From Scatomonas sp963928055 (GTDB lineage: Bacteria > Bacillota > Clostridia > Lachnospirales > Lachnospiraceae), in the NCBI GenBank assembly GCA_963928055.1, contig CAWVDN010000003.1, positions 281,406 through 345,405 of the forward strand: a stretch of 64,000 bases of DNA, written 5' to 3'. Each line of letters opens with the position of its first letter. Position 1 is the stretch's first letter. Below, piece by piece: positions 34,592 through 43,841 of the stretch. The notes below the pieces were generated by a model, which searched no databases, was not told the origin of the DNA, and worked only from the letters and a program-made list of their open reading frames with translations. Both the position numbers and the translations under genes were made by a program.

Positions 34592-35263
34592 ATGATCTAT
34601 TGTGTAGAGGATGAGAGAAATATCAGGGAACTGATCGTGTATACCCTGGGCTCCAGCGGCCTGCCCGCCAAGGGAGTGGAGACGGGCGCCCAGCTGTTCC
34701 GGGAGCTGGCGGACCATCCGGCCTCTCTGATCCTCCTGGATATCATGCTGCCGGAGGAGGATGGGCTGTCCATTCTGAAACGGCTGAAAAGTTCCGAGGT
34801 GACCAAGGACATTCCGGTGATCATGGTGACCGCCAAGGGAGCGGAGTACGACAAGGTCCAGGGCCTGGACTGCGGAGCCGATGATTACATTACCAAGCCC
34901 TTCGGCATGATGGAGTTTATCGCCCGGGTGCGGGCGGTGCTGCGGAGAAGCGGCAGAGAAGAAAAGGACAACGAGACTCTGCAGATCGGCCAGCTGCAGG
35001 TGCTGGTGCGGCAGCACCAGGTACTGGCCGCCGGCCGAAAGGTCACTCTGACATTAAAAGAATTTGAACTTTTAAGGTATCTGATGGAGAACCAGGGCAT
35101 TGTGCTCTCCCGGGACCGGCTGCTGGGACATGTCTGGGGCTACGATTTTGACGGGGAGACCAGGACCGTGGACGTACATATCCGGACCCTGCGCCAGAAA
35201 CTGGGAGCCTGCGGCGAGCTCATTGAGACAGTCCGGGGAGTCGGATACCGGATAGGAGGATAA
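34592..35263 (+). CDS. phoB: Response regulator PhoB/PhoP-type
   Basis: A 223-aa OmpR-family regulator. The receiver has the acidic pair in CVEDERN, phosphoacceptor Asp in ILLDIMLPEEDG, and the conserved Lys in YITKPFG. The winged-helix domain shows LTLKEFELLRYLMENQGIVL and VDVHIRTLRQKLG. It begins 1 bp after the phoU stop. With PhoR it would activate the pst operon under phosphate starvation. Confidence 0.94.
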   Translation: MIYCVEDERNIRELIVYTLGSSGLPAKGVETGAQLFRELADHPASLILLDIMLPEEDGLSILKRLKSSEVTKDIPVIMVTAKGAEYDKVQGLDCGADDYITKPFGMMEFIARVRAVLRRSGREEKDNETLQIGQLQVLVRQHQVLAAGRKVTLTLKEFELLRYLMENQGIVLSRDRLLGHVWGYDFDGETRTVDVHIRTLRQKLGACGELIETVRGVGYRIGG

Positions 35264-35269
35264 TATCCC

Positions 35270-36937
35270 ATGAGAAAACGGATTTTCAGAAATACAGCCA
35301 TCCTGGTGGTCATTTCCATTGTGCTGACCTTTCTGGCCATGAGCCTGGTGATGTACAACCGGACCTATGACGGCATGAAGACCTCCGTGGAGGACGAGTG
35401 CGAATATTTAAAAGCCGCTCTGGATGAGTCGGGGACGGGATTCCTGACTCCGGAGGTGGCCGGCTTCTCCAACAGCCGCATTACCCTCATCGATGAGGAC
35501 GGAACGGTTCTTTTTGAGTCCGAGGAATCCGCGGATCTCATGGAGAACCACGGGGAGAGAAAAGAATTTCAGGAGGCCCTGGAGACCGGTTCCGGATCCG
35601 ACAGCCGTTCCTCCGCTACTTTTTCGGAGGCCACCTACTATTACGCCCTGCGGCTGGATAACGGCATGGTGATCCGGGTGGCCAATACGGCGGATAATGT
35701 GTGGGGCACCCTGCTGTCCGGCCTGGGGATCGCCATTGCCCTGATCGTGGCCCTGGTGATCGCCTCCCTGATCTACGCGAAGACCATGACGGCCCGGATC
35801 ATGAAGCCTCTCAACGAGCTGGATCTGGAGCATCCCATGGAAAACGGGAAAGCGTATGAGGAGATCAGCCCTCTCCTGGGACGGATCAACCGGCAGAAAA
35901 AGCAGATCGCCCGGCAGATGGAGCAGCTCCAGCAGAATCAGGAAGAATACCTGGCTATTACGGAGAACATGAAAGACGGCCTGATCGTCACCAACCGCAC
36001 GGCGGTGCTGGCCATCAACCGCTCCGCCCAGAAGCTCTTCAGCGTAACCCAGGAGGAATGCGTCAACCACGACATCATCACGGTCAACCGCAACGAGGTG
36101 CTGAAGGAAGCTTTGGACGAGGCCCTGGCCGGCAAGGAAAGCGAAAAGCTGCTGAAGCTGGGCGACCGGTATTATCAGCTGCTGGCCAATCCGGTGCGGG
36201 TCTCCGCGGAGATCTCCGGCGCGGTGATCCTGGTGCTGGATGTCACGGAAAAGCAGGAGGCGGAAAAAATGCGCCGGGAATTCTCGGCCAATGTCTCCCA
36301 TGAGCTGAAAACCCCCCTGATGTCCATCTCCGGCTACGCGGAGATCATGGAGCACGGCATGGTGCGGCAGGAGGATATCCAGGACTTTGCCGGCAGGATC
36401 CACTCGGAAGCCAGCCGTCTCACCAACCTGGTGGAGGATATCATCCGGCTGTCCCGGCTGGACGAGGCGGACGGGGCTATGCCCAGGGAGCTGACCGATC
36501 TGGATGAGATCTGCCGGGACGCCAAGCAGCATCTGGAGATGAGCGCCAAAGACCGGGGGATCGATTTCACCTATCAGGGAACCTCCTGCCCGGTGGAGGG
36601 TGTCCGGCAGGTGCTGTACGAGATGGTCTACAATCTCTGCGACAACGCCATCAAATATAATAAACCCAAAGGGAGCGTAAAACTGGAACTGAAGACGGAA
36701 AAAGGCGCTCCGGTGCTGACGGTGGAAGATACCGGCATCGGCATCGAAAAGGAAGAGACAGAAAGGATCTTTGAACGGTTCTACCGGGTGGATAAAAGCC
36801 ATTCCAAAGAAACCGGAGGGACCGGCCTAGGACTTTCCATTGTAAAACACGGGGCCATCCTTCACAACGCCAGGATCCAGGTGGACAGCACGCCGGGAAC
36901 AGGCACAAGGATCACCCTTCGTTTCCCGAAACCGTAA
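35270..36937 (+). CDS. phoR: Sensor histidine kinase PhoR-type
   Basis: A 555-aa membrane kinase. TM1 (about 9-28) and TM2 (about 148-168) flank an extracellular domain with acidic content. The cytoplasmic part has a HAMP-like coil, a PAS domain (EYLAITENMKDGLIVTN), HisKA with the phospho-acceptor in NVSHELKTPLMSISGYAE, and HATPase boxes DNAIKYN, VEDTGIGIEKEE and GGTGLGLSIVKHG. Located six bases after phoB; last gene of the phosphate operon. Confidence 0.94.
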   Translation: MRKRIFRNTAILVVISIVLTFLAMSLVMYNRTYDGMKTSVEDECEYLKAALDESGTGFLTPEVAGFSNSRITLIDEDGTVLFESEESADLMENHGERKEFQEALETGSGSDSRSSATFSEATYYYALRLDNGMVIRVANTADNVWGTLLSGLGIAIALIVALVIASLIYAKTMTARIMKPLNELDLEHPMENGKAYEEISPLLGRINRQKKQIARQMEQLQQNQEEYLAITENMKDGLIVTNRTAVLAINRSAQKLFSVTQEECVNHDIITVNRNEVLKEALDEALAGKESEKLLKLGDRYYQLLANPVRVSAEISGAVILVLDVTEKQEAEKMRREFSANVSHELKTPLMSISGYAEIMEHGMVRQEDIQDFAGRIHSEASRLTNLVEDIIRLSRLDEADGAMPRELTDLDEICRDAKQHLEMSAKDRGIDFTYQGTSCPVEGVRQVLYEMVYNLCDNAIKYNKPKGSVKLELKTEKGAPVLTVEDTGIGIEKEETERIFERFYRVDKSHSKETGGTGLGLSIVKHGAILHNARIQVDSTPGTGTRITLRFPKP

Positions 36938-36982
36938 AAAAGCCGGTCTGAGGGTCTTCCTTCAGACCGGATCCTGCTCAGA

Positions 36983-37031
36983 GGAGCCGCTGCGAAATAG
37001 ATGAGATCTATGGAGCAGAGGCTCCCCTTTT
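36983..37031 (+). terminator. Rho-independent terminator of the phosphate operon
   Basis: Layered stem: GGAGCC...GGCTCC outside, CTGC/GCAG in the middle, ATAGAT/ATCTAT inside, then CCTTTT. A separate 9-bp hairpin at 36943-36970 (CCGGTCTGA / TCAGACCGG) has its T-run only on the reverse strand. Confidence 0.7.
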
Positions 37032-37125
37032 CTGTTCCCAAAGAAAGAGCGGGGGCAGCCGTGCGATCTGCCGCAGGCAGCAGTCCGCTTTACGGGATAC
37101 AGGCGGATCCGCGCTGAATTTTTTG

Positions 37126-37154
37126 TTGAAAAAGAAGAAAGAATATGTTATGGT
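37126..37154 (+). promoter_or_regulatory. Promoter of malQ-lacI-glgP
   Basis: TTGAAA (37126-37131), 17-bp spacer, TATGGT (37149-37154). The operator starts 10 bp downstream. Confidence 0.55.
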
Positions 37155-37164
37155 GGACATGACC

Positions 37165-37188
37165 GGAAACGTTACCGATAACGTTTCC
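37165..37188. promoter_or_regulatory. LacI-type operator
   Basis: Perfect dyad GGAAACGTTA-CCGA-TAACGTTTCC, placed just downstream of the predicted promoter and 27 bp before the malQ ATG. AACGTTxxxxxAACGTT-like palindromes are typical of maltose/glucan LacI regulators. Probable binding site of the LacI protein at 38707 (inference). Confidence 0.8.
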
Positions 37189-37215
37189 GAAAAGAGTATT
37201 TACAGGAGGAAAAAC

Positions 37216-38691
37216 ATGCGGGAGAGCGGCATTTTACTTCCCGTTTCGGCGCTGCCGGCCGGATACGGGATCGGAGGTTTTTCAAAGAAAGCGTATGAAT
37301 TTGTGGACTGGCTGCAGGAGGCAGGGCAGAAGAACTGGCAGATCCTGCCCCTGGGGCCTACCAGCTACGGAGATTCTCCCTACCAGTCCTTCTCTACCTT
37401 CGCCGGAAATCCTTACTATATAGATCTGGATACCCTTCGGGAGCAGGGCCTGCTCACCGAGGAGGAGTGCCGGGAGGCGGACTGCGGGCAGGAGCCCCGT
37501 TATGTGGACTACGGGAGGATCTACGAAACACGTTTTGCAGTTCTTCGGAAAGCCTTTGCCCGCTTCCGGGAGACAGAGGAATTCCTGAAATTTGAAGATG
37601 AAAACGCGTACTGGCTGGAGGATTACTGTCTGTATATGGCGGTCAAGGGCAGTCAGGGACAGAGGTCCTGGCAGGAATGGCCGGAGGAACTGAAGACCCG
37701 GGATCCGGAAGCCCTGGACCGGGCCCGGGGGGAACTGGCGGAGGAGATCCGTTTTTACCGTTTCCAGCAGTACTGTTTTGAGGTCCAATGGAAAAAACTG
37801 AAACAGTATGCCAATGACCGGGGGATCCGTATCATAGGAGACATCCCCATCTATGTGGCCCTGGACAGCGCGGATGCCTGGGCCAATCCGGAGCTGTTCC
37901 AGTTCGATGAAAACAGTGTGCCCCTGGCGGTGGCCGGCTGTCCGCCGGACGCTTTCGCGGCCACCGGACAGCTGTGGGGCAACCCCCTGTACCGGTGGGA
38001 GAAGCATGAGGAAACCGGCTATGCCTGGTGGATCCGCAGGATCCAGTCCTGCTTCCGCCTGTACGATGTGATCCGCATCGACCATTTCCGGGGATTTGAA
38101 TCTTATTATTCCATTCCCTATGGAGACAAGACGGCGGAGAAAGGACACTGGGAGCCGGGCCCCGGCATCGGATTTTTTAAGGCGGTGCAGGAAAAACTGG
38201 GCGAACTGGATATTATCGCCGAGGATCTGGGATATCTGACGGAGGGAGTCCGGGAAATGCTCCGGGAAAGCGGCTATCCCGGCATGAAAGTTCTGGAGTT
38301 CGCTTTTGACTCCCGGGAGGAGAGCGATTATCTTCCCCACAACTATCCCCGGAACTGTGTGGTCTATACGGGGACCCACGACAACAATACCCTGGCGGGC
38401 TGGTACCGGGAGATGGCGCCGGCGGACCGGGAGTTTTCCGTCCGCTATATGAACAACGGAAAAAGCGCGCCGGAGGAGATCCCCTGGGATTTCATCCGCA
38501 TGGCGCTGGCCAGCGTGGCGGATCTGGCGGTGGTTCCCATGCAGGATTATCTGGGACTGGGAGCCGAGGCCAGGTTCAATTATCCTTCCACCATCGGCAC
38601 CAACTGGAAATGGAGGCTGCTGCCGGAGGAATGCACCAAAGAACTGGCGGAAAAGATCCGTGCCATGACCCGATTATACGGGAGGCTGTAA
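37216..38691 (+). CDS. malQ: 4-alpha-glucanotransferase (amylomaltase)
   Basis: GH77 enzyme that moves maltooligosaccharide units, 491 aa. Key blocks: SYGDSPYQSFSTFAGNPYYI, the nucleophile region DVIRIDHFRGFESY, the acid/base Glu in IIAEDLGYLT, and YTGTHDNNTLAGW. The ATG at 37216 has ACAGGAGGA close upstream; an in-frame extension to 37123 would cover the operator and is rejected. First gene of a glucan unit with lacI and glgP. Confidence 0.95.
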   Translation: MRESGILLPVSALPAGYGIGGFSKKAYEFVDWLQEAGQKNWQILPLGPTSYGDSPYQSFSTFAGNPYYIDLDTLREQGLLTEEECREADCGQEPRYVDYGRIYETRFAVLRKAFARFRETEEFLKFEDENAYWLEDYCLYMAVKGSQGQRSWQEWPEELKTRDPEALDRARGELAEEIRFYRFQQYCFEVQWKKLKQYANDRGIRIIGDIPIYVALDSADAWANPELFQFDENSVPLAVAGCPPDAFAATGQLWGNPLYRWEKHEETGYAWWIRRIQSCFRLYDVIRIDHFRGFESYYSIPYGDKTAEKGHWEPGPGIGFFKAVQEKLGELDIIAEDLGYLTEGVREMLRESGYPGMKVLEFAFDSREESDYLPHNYPRNCVVYTGTHDNNTLAGWYREMAPADREFSVRYMNNGKSAPEEIPWDFIRMALASVADLAVVPMQDYLGLGAEARFNYPSTIGTNWKWRLLPEECTKELAEKIRAMTRLYGRL

Positions 38692-38706
38692 AAGGAGGCG
38701 CGGAAT

Positions 38707-39756
38707 TTGCAGACAGTTACTATTAAAGATATCGCCAGAGCCTGCGGAGTCAGCGTCAGCACCGTATCCCGGGCGATGAACGGGCATCAGGATATCAACC
38801 GGGAGACCCGGGAGCAGATCCTGCGGGTCATTGAGGAATCCGGCTATGTGCCCAACAACAGCGCCAGGAATTTAAAGCGCCTGGAATCCCGGGCGGTGGC
38901 CCTGCTGGTGAAAGGGATGGACAATACCTTTTTTCAGGATCTTATGGATGTGATCGAAAAGGAGATCCACCGGAGAAAATACGCCTGTATCCTCCAGCGG
39001 GTGGAGGAATCCGAGGACGAGGTGGCCCTGGCCCTGGAACTGGTAAAGGAAAAACGGCTGCAGGGGATCATTTTCCTGGGAGGAAAGTTTGACCACCCGG
39101 AGGAGAGCCTGGAGCGGCTGAACGTCCCCTTTATCCTCAGCACCAGCGAGTGCCGGAATGCCTTTGACCCCTGCAGCGGAGGAAAGGTTTCCGTGGACAA
39201 CGAGAAAGAAAGCTTCCGGATGACGGAATATCTCTGCAGCCTGGGACACAGGAAGATCGCCATTCTGACCGCCGCCCCCAACGACGACAGCATCGGCCGC
39301 CTCCGCTTTGACGGATACCGGAGAGCCCTGCAGGCGTATGGGATCTCCTGGGAGCCGGACCTGGCAGTATGGATGAAGTCCGGACTGGACAAATACAATT
39401 TTGCCTCCGGGTACAGGATGACAAAAGAACTTCTGGAGCGGAACAGAGAATTCACAGCTCTTTACGCCACCTCGGACACGCTGGCCATGGGCGCCTGCCG
39501 GGCGCTTTTCGAGGCTGGGATCCGGGTGCCCAAGGACTGCTCCGTGGCCGGCTTTGACGGGCTGGAGACGGGAAAATATTATGTCCCCAGCCTGACCACC
39601 CTGGCCCAGCCCGTGGGGGAGATCGGACGGGCTACGGTGAGCCAGCTGTTCCGCCGCATAGAAAAAAGAGAAATTTCCGGGCAGCTTACCTTTGAGGGAA
39701 AACTGCTGATCCGGGAGTCTACAGCCCCTTTAAAAGCAGAAAGAAGCGAGGTATAG
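38707..39756 (+). CDS. LacI family regulator of glucan utilisation
   Basis: A 349-aa repressor with TTG start (38707) after AAAGGAGG. N-terminal helix-turn-helix TIKDIARACGVSVSTVSRAM, then a sugar-binding core (VALLVKGMDNTFFQDLMDVI) and AGFDGLETGKYYVPSLTTLAQP near the end. Lies between malQ and glgP, 15 bp after malQ. Probably binds the dyad at 37165-37188 and responds to a maltooligosaccharide, which is inference from context. Confidence 0.9.
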   Translation: MQTVTIKDIARACGVSVSTVSRAMNGHQDINRETREQILRVIEESGYVPNNSARNLKRLESRAVALLVKGMDNTFFQDLMDVIEKEIHRRKYACILQRVEESEDEVALALELVKEKRLQGIIFLGGKFDHPEESLERLNVPFILSTSECRNAFDPCSGGKVSVDNEKESFRMTEYLCSLGHRKIAILTAAPNDDSIGRLRFDGYRRALQAYGISWEPDLAVWMKSGLDKYNFASGYRMTKELLERNREFTALYATSDTLAMGACRALFEAGIRVPKDCSVAGFDGLETGKYYVPSLTTLAQPVGEIGRATVSQLFRRIEKREISGQLTFEGKLLIRESTAPLKAERSEV

Positions 39757-39761
39757 AAAAT

Positions 39762-42026
39762 ATGGAAGAGAGAATCCAACAGTTACTGAAAGAAAAGTTC
39801 GGGCGGGGGATCGATCAATGTACAAAGAGCGAGATCTTTGACGCGCTGATGCGCCTGACCCGGGAAGAACTCAACAGCCGCCCCAGGATCCAGGGAAAGA
39901 AGAAACTGTACTACATTTCCGCGGAATTCCTCATGGGAAAACTGCTGTCCAATAACCTGATCAATCTGGGCATTTACGGGGAAGTGGAAAAGATCCTGGA
40001 AAAGCATAAGATCAGCCTGCCGGAGATCGAGGAGATGGAACTGGAGCCTTCTCTGGGCAACGGCGGACTGGGCCGTCTGGCGGCCTGCTTCCTGGATTCC
40101 ATCGCCACCCTGGGCCTGCCGGGAGACGGGGTGGGTCTGAATTACCATTTCGGACTCTTCCGCCAGGAATTTCTGCACAACAAGCAGAAGGAAGTAAAAA
40201 ATCCCTGGATCTCCGAAAACAGCTGGCTGGAGAAGCAGCCGGAATCTTTCCGGGTGCCCTTTAAGCATTTTACTCTGCGGTCGGTACTCTACGATATCGT
40301 AGTGCCGGGCTATGAAAACGGCTGCAACCGCCTGCATCTTTTCGATCTGGATACCGTGGACGAAACCATGGTGGGCAACGACAATATCAATTTCCAGAAG
40401 GAAAATATCCGCAAGAACCTGACCCTGTTCCTGTATCCCGATGACAGCGATGAACAGGGCCAGCTGCTCCGGATCTACCAGCAGTATTTTATGGTCAGCA
40501 ACGCGGCGCAGTTGATCCTGAAGGAATGTGAGGATAAAGGCCAGGATCTGCACCATCTGGATCAGTATGTGGTGATCCAGATCAACGATACCCATCCCTC
40601 CATGGTGATCCCGGAGCTGATCCGCCTGCTCCAGGAGAGAAACTTTACCATGGACGAGGCCATCGAAGTGGTGGAAAAGACCTGCGCCTACACCAACCAC
40701 ACCATTCTGGCGGAGGCCCTGGAAAAATGGCCGGTTTCCTATCTGGAGCAGGTGGCGCCCCAGCTGATGCCCATTATCCGGGAACTGGACGCCCGGGTGA
40801 AAGCAGAGTATTCTGACGAGGCCGTATATATCATCGATCAGGACCAGAGAGTCCATATGGCCAATATGGATATCCACTACGGATTCTCCGTCAACGGAGT
40901 GGCGGCCCTCCACACCGAGATCCTGAAGCGCTCGGAGCTGAAGCCCTTCTATGATCTTTATCCGGAAAAGTTTAACAACAAGACCAACGGCATCACCTTC
41001 CGCCGCTGGCTGAAGCACTGCAATCCGGAACTGGCGGAGCTGGTGGAAAGCCTGGCGGGAAAAGAGGTCTGGAAGGATGCCTCCCGTCTGGAGCAGCTGC
41101 TGGCATACCGGAAAGACAAAAAGGTCCTGGACCGCCTGGAGCAGATCAAATTCGACAATAAAAAACGGCTGTGCCGGTATCTCTACGAGACTCAGAACCT
41201 GTCGGTGGATCCCCATTCCATCTTTGACATCCAGATCAAGCGTCTCCATGAGTACAAACGGCAGCAGATGAACGCCCTGTACGTGATCCACAAATATCTG
41301 GAGATCAAGAGCGGCAGGAAGCCCAGGCGGCCCATTACCGTATTGTTCGGGGCCAAAGCCGCGCCTGCCTACACCATCGCCAAGGACATTATCCATCTGA
41401 TCCTCTGCCTGCAGCAGCTGCTGGAGCGGGATCCGGAGGTGAGCCCCTGGTTCCGGGTTGCCATGGTGGAAAACTATAACGTTACCAAGGCCTCCAAGCT
41501 GATCCCGGCGGCGGATATTTCCCAGCAGATCTCCCTGGCCTCCAAGGAGGCTTCCGGCACCGGAAACATGAAATTTATGCTGAACGGAGCCGTGACTCTG
41601 GGAACCGAAGACGGAGCCAATGTAGAGATCCGGGATCTGGTAGGAGACGAAAATATTTACATCTTCGGGAAAAAGCCCGCGGAGGTCATCCAGCTGTACG
41701 CGGAAAAGGGGTACCGTCCCCGCAGCTACTATGACAACGATCCGGAGATCCGGGAGCTGGTGGACTTCCTTGTCAGCGAGGAAGTCATGAACCTGGGAGA
41801 TCCCGTGTGTCTGGAGCGGCTGCATCACGAGCTGATCAGCAAGGACTGGTTCATGACCCTGCTGGATCTGAAGGAGTATATCAAAGTCAGAGAGCGGATG
41901 TACCGGGACTATGAAGACCGCGACGCCTGGAACCGGAAGGCGCTGGTGAACATCGCCAAGGCCGGGTTCTTCTCCTCGGACCGGACCATCGGGGAGTACA
42001 ACCGGGATATCTGGCATCTGGGATAA
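39762..42026 (+). CDS. glgP: Glycogen/maltodextrin phosphorylase
   Basis: GT35 phosphorylase releasing glucose 1-phosphate from alpha-1,4-glucans. At 754 aa it is somewhat shorter than the typical 800-plus. The PLP-lysine site is EASGTGNMKFMLNGAVTLGT, and NGGLGRLAACFLDSIATLGL lies near residue 90. The ATG at 39762 is 5 bp after the lacI stop. MalQ supplies longer chains for it, a standard maltodextrin pathway. Confidence 0.95.
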   Translation: MEERIQQLLKEKFGRGIDQCTKSEIFDALMRLTREELNSRPRIQGKKKLYYISAEFLMGKLLSNNLINLGIYGEVEKILEKHKISLPEIEEMELEPSLGNGGLGRLAACFLDSIATLGLPGDGVGLNYHFGLFRQEFLHNKQKEVKNPWISENSWLEKQPESFRVPFKHFTLRSVLYDIVVPGYENGCNRLHLFDLDTVDETMVGNDNINFQKENIRKNLTLFLYPDDSDEQGQLLRIYQQYFMVSNAAQLILKECEDKGQDLHHLDQYVVIQINDTHPSMVIPELIRLLQERNFTMDEAIEVVEKTCAYTNHTILAEALEKWPVSYLEQVAPQLMPIIRELDARVKAEYSDEAVYIIDQDQRVHMANMDIHYGFSVNGVAALHTEILKRSELKPFYDLYPEKFNNKTNGITFRRWLKHCNPELAELVESLAGKEVWKDASRLEQLLAYRKDKKVLDRLEQIKFDNKKRLCRYLYETQNLSVDPHSIFDIQIKRLHEYKRQQMNALYVIHKYLEIKSGRKPRRPITVLFGAKAAPAYTIAKDIIHLILCLQQLLERDPEVSPWFRVAMVENYNVTKASKLIPAADISQQISLASKEASGTGNMKFMLNGAVTLGTEDGANVEIRDLVGDENIYIFGKKPAEVIQLYAEKGYRPRSYYDNDPEIRELVDFLVSEEVMNLGDPVCLERLHHELISKDWFMTLLDLKEYIKVRERMYRDYEDRDAWNRKALVNIAKAGFFSSDRTIGEYNRDIWHLG

Positions 42027-42033
42027 GAAAACG

Positions 42034-42075
42034 AAACTGCCGGGACGGCGATAGGAACCGCTCCCGGCAGTTTTG
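42034..42075 (+). terminator. Rho-independent terminator
   Basis: AAACTGCCGGGA / TCCCGGCAGTTT stem (12 bp), then TTG. Ends the glucan operon. Confidence 0.8.
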
Positions 42076-42087
42076 TCCATTGGGAAG

Positions 42088-42115
42088 AATATTCTCTCTG
42101 CCTCTGTCATATATT
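42088..42115 (+). promoter_or_regulatory. Possible SigE promoter of the spoIIIA operon
   Basis: AATATT (42088-42093), 14-bp spacer, CATATATT (42108-42115). This resembles the mother-cell SigE consensus (ATA-rich -35, 14 bp, CATAxxxT). spoIIIA is SigE-controlled in Bacillus; assignment here is inferred. Confidence 0.4.
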
Positions 42116-42137
42116 GCTTCTAAAGAGGTGAGAGAAA

Positions 42138-43121
42138 ATGAAAAAAGAAGAACTGACACGGCTGTTTTCCGGAAGAGTGCGGCGGATCCTGGAAGGGATG
42201 GATCTGGATTTTCAGAAGATCCATGAGATCCGCCTGCGGACAGGAGCCCCGCTGCAGATGATCTGCGGGGGAAAAGAATTTTTTCCCGATGAAAACGGAC
42301 GGGCTTCCCGGGAGGGGGGAGGGGTCTGCATGACCGAGAGAGACCTTCGGGAGACCATGGAATACATAGGAAACTATTCCCTTTACGCCTATGAGGACGA
42401 AATCCGCCAGGGCTACCTGACCATCCAGGGAGGCCATCGGGTGGGCATCGCCGGGAAAACGGTGATGGAGGAGGGAAAAGTAAAAGGGATCAGCCATATT
42501 TCCTGCATCAATCTGCGGATCGCCCACAGTGTGGAGGGGTGCGCGGACCGGGTAATGCCTTTTCTGTGGGACCGGGAAGGATTCTGTCACACCCTGATCG
42601 TGTCTGCTCCCCGCTGCGGAAAGACGACGCTGCTCCGGGATATCATCCGCCAGGTTTCCGACGGGAACGGGGAACACAGGGGCCTTACGGTAGGGGTGGT
42701 GGATGAGCGGTCCGAGATCGCCGGCGCCTGCCGGGGAGTGGCCCAGAACCGGCTGGGGATCCGCACGGATGTGCTGGACGGCTGTCCCAAGGCAGAGGGC
42801 ATGATGATGCTGATCCGCTCCATGTCCCCGGAGGTGGTGGCGGTGGACGAGATCGGCACGGCGGAGGATCTCCACGCCCTGGAATCTGTGCTGAACTGCG
42901 GCTGCCGGGTGCTGGCCACGGTCCATGGAAATTCCATGGAGGATGTGCGGCAGAAGCCGCTGCTGGGGGACCTGGTGGAGCGCCATGTATTTCAGCGCTA
43001 TATCCTGCTGTCCGGCAGGGAAGCTCCGGGGACGGTGCAGACTATTTTTGACAGCAGGGGCAGCCGCCTGTATCAGAAAGGGGTGGGAGCATGCTGCGGA
43101 CAGGCGCGCTGTGTCTCTTAG
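42138..43121 (+). CDS. spoIIIAA: Stage III sporulation protein AA (ATPase)
   Basis: Cytoplasmic AAA/secretion-type ATPase of the forespore feeding-tube complex, 327 aa. Walker A in VSAPRCGKTTLLRDIIRQ, Walker B-like AVDEIGTAEDLHALE, and GYLTIQGGHRVGIAGK upstream. The ATG at 42138 follows AAAGAGGTGAG. It overlaps spoIIIAB by 31 bp. First of eight contiguous spoIIIA genes. Confidence 0.95.
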   Translation: MKKEELTRLFSGRVRRILEGMDLDFQKIHEIRLRTGAPLQMICGGKEFFPDENGRASREGGGVCMTERDLRETMEYIGNYSLYAYEDEIRQGYLTIQGGHRVGIAGKTVMEEGKVKGISHISCINLRIAHSVEGCADRVMPFLWDREGFCHTLIVSAPRCGKTTLLRDIIRQVSDGNGEHRGLTVGVVDERSEIAGACRGVAQNRLGIRTDVLDGCPKAEGMMMLIRSMSPEVVAVDEIGTAEDLHALESVLNCGCRVLATVHGNSMEDVRQKPLLGDLVERHVFQRYILLSGREAPGTVQTIFDSRGSRLYQKGVGACCGQARCVS

Positions 43122-43609
43122 TCTGCGCTTCGGCGGCGCTGGGATTTCTTATGAGCAAGAGGCTTTCCGGCCGGCTGAAACAGCTGAAGCTCCTGAAAAA
43201 AATCATGCTCTTCCTGCGGGGGGAGATCTCCTGCGCCCGAACGCCCCTGCCGGAGGCTTTCTGGAGCGTGTCCGGGAAGCTGCCGGAGCCTTTCCGGGGA
43301 TTCCTGCGGCAGGTTTCCCAGGAGCTGGAGCGCTGCGAAGGAAATTCTCTGGGGGAGGTCTTCGGAGAAAACGTGGACCGCTGTCTGGGGGATGCCAGTC
43401 TTACCCGGGAGGACCTGGACCGCCTGAAAGAGCTGGGAGAAAGCCTGGGGTATCTGGACAAGTCTATGCAGCTGGCCTGCCTGGATGCCTGGGGACGGGA
43501 ACTGGATATGGAAATCGAAGAACTGACAGAAGGACTGCCTGTACGGAAAAAGCTCTTTCAGAGCCTGGGGATCATGGGCGGTCTTTTTCTGGCTATTCTG
43601 CTCCTATAA
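43091..43609 (+). CDS. spoIIIAB: Stage III sporulation protein AB
   Basis: A 172-aa membrane-anchored component. N-terminal helix (LCLLVCASAALGFLMS), central helical domain of the T2SF-like type, and a C-terminal helix (GIMGGLFLAILLL). Overlaps spoIIIAA. Position and topology fit SpoIIIAB, thought to help anchor the ATPase to the channel. Confidence 0.9.
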   Translation: MLRTGALCLLVCASAALGFLMSKRLSGRLKQLKLLKKIMLFLRGEISCARTPLPEAFWSVSGKLPEPFRGFLRQVSQELERCEGNSLGEVFGENVDRCLGDASLTREDLDRLKELGESLGYLDKSMQLACLDAWGRELDMEIEELTEGLPVRKKLFQSLGIMGGLFLAILLL

Positions 43610-43635
43610 CAAACGGGGAAAGGAAGGAGAACGCC

Positions 43636-43830
43636 ATGGACGTGGGGGTGATCTTCAAGATCGGCGCGGTAGGGATCCTGGTTTCCGTCCTGGGTCAGGT
43701 CCTGAAGCACAGCGGCCGGGAGGAACAGGCATTTCTGGTCAGCCTGGGAGGCCTGATCATCGTACTGTTCTGGCTGCTCCCCTATATCTCTGATCTGTTT
43801 GACACCATCAAAAAGCTGTTTACTCTGTAA
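43636..43830 (+). CDS. spoIIIAC: Stage III sporulation protein AC
   Basis: A 64-aa protein with two membrane helices (VIFKIGAVGILVSVLGQVL and FLVSLGGLIIVLFWLL). Start ATG at 43636 has AGGAAGGAGA upstream. Length and helical pattern match SpoIIIAC, which pairs with SpoIIIAD in the membrane channel. Confidence 0.9.
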   Translation: MDVGVIFKIGAVGILVSVLGQVLKHSGREEQAFLVSLGGLIIVLFWLLPYISDLFDTIKKLFTL

Positions 43831-43841
43831 AGGAGCCGCTT

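Noticed and set aside
36943..36970. Hairpin after phoR as the operon terminator
   Set aside because: The 9-bp stem has no T-run on the plus strand; the better terminator is at 36983-37031. On the reverse strand it would have a T-run, but no leftward gene needs it.
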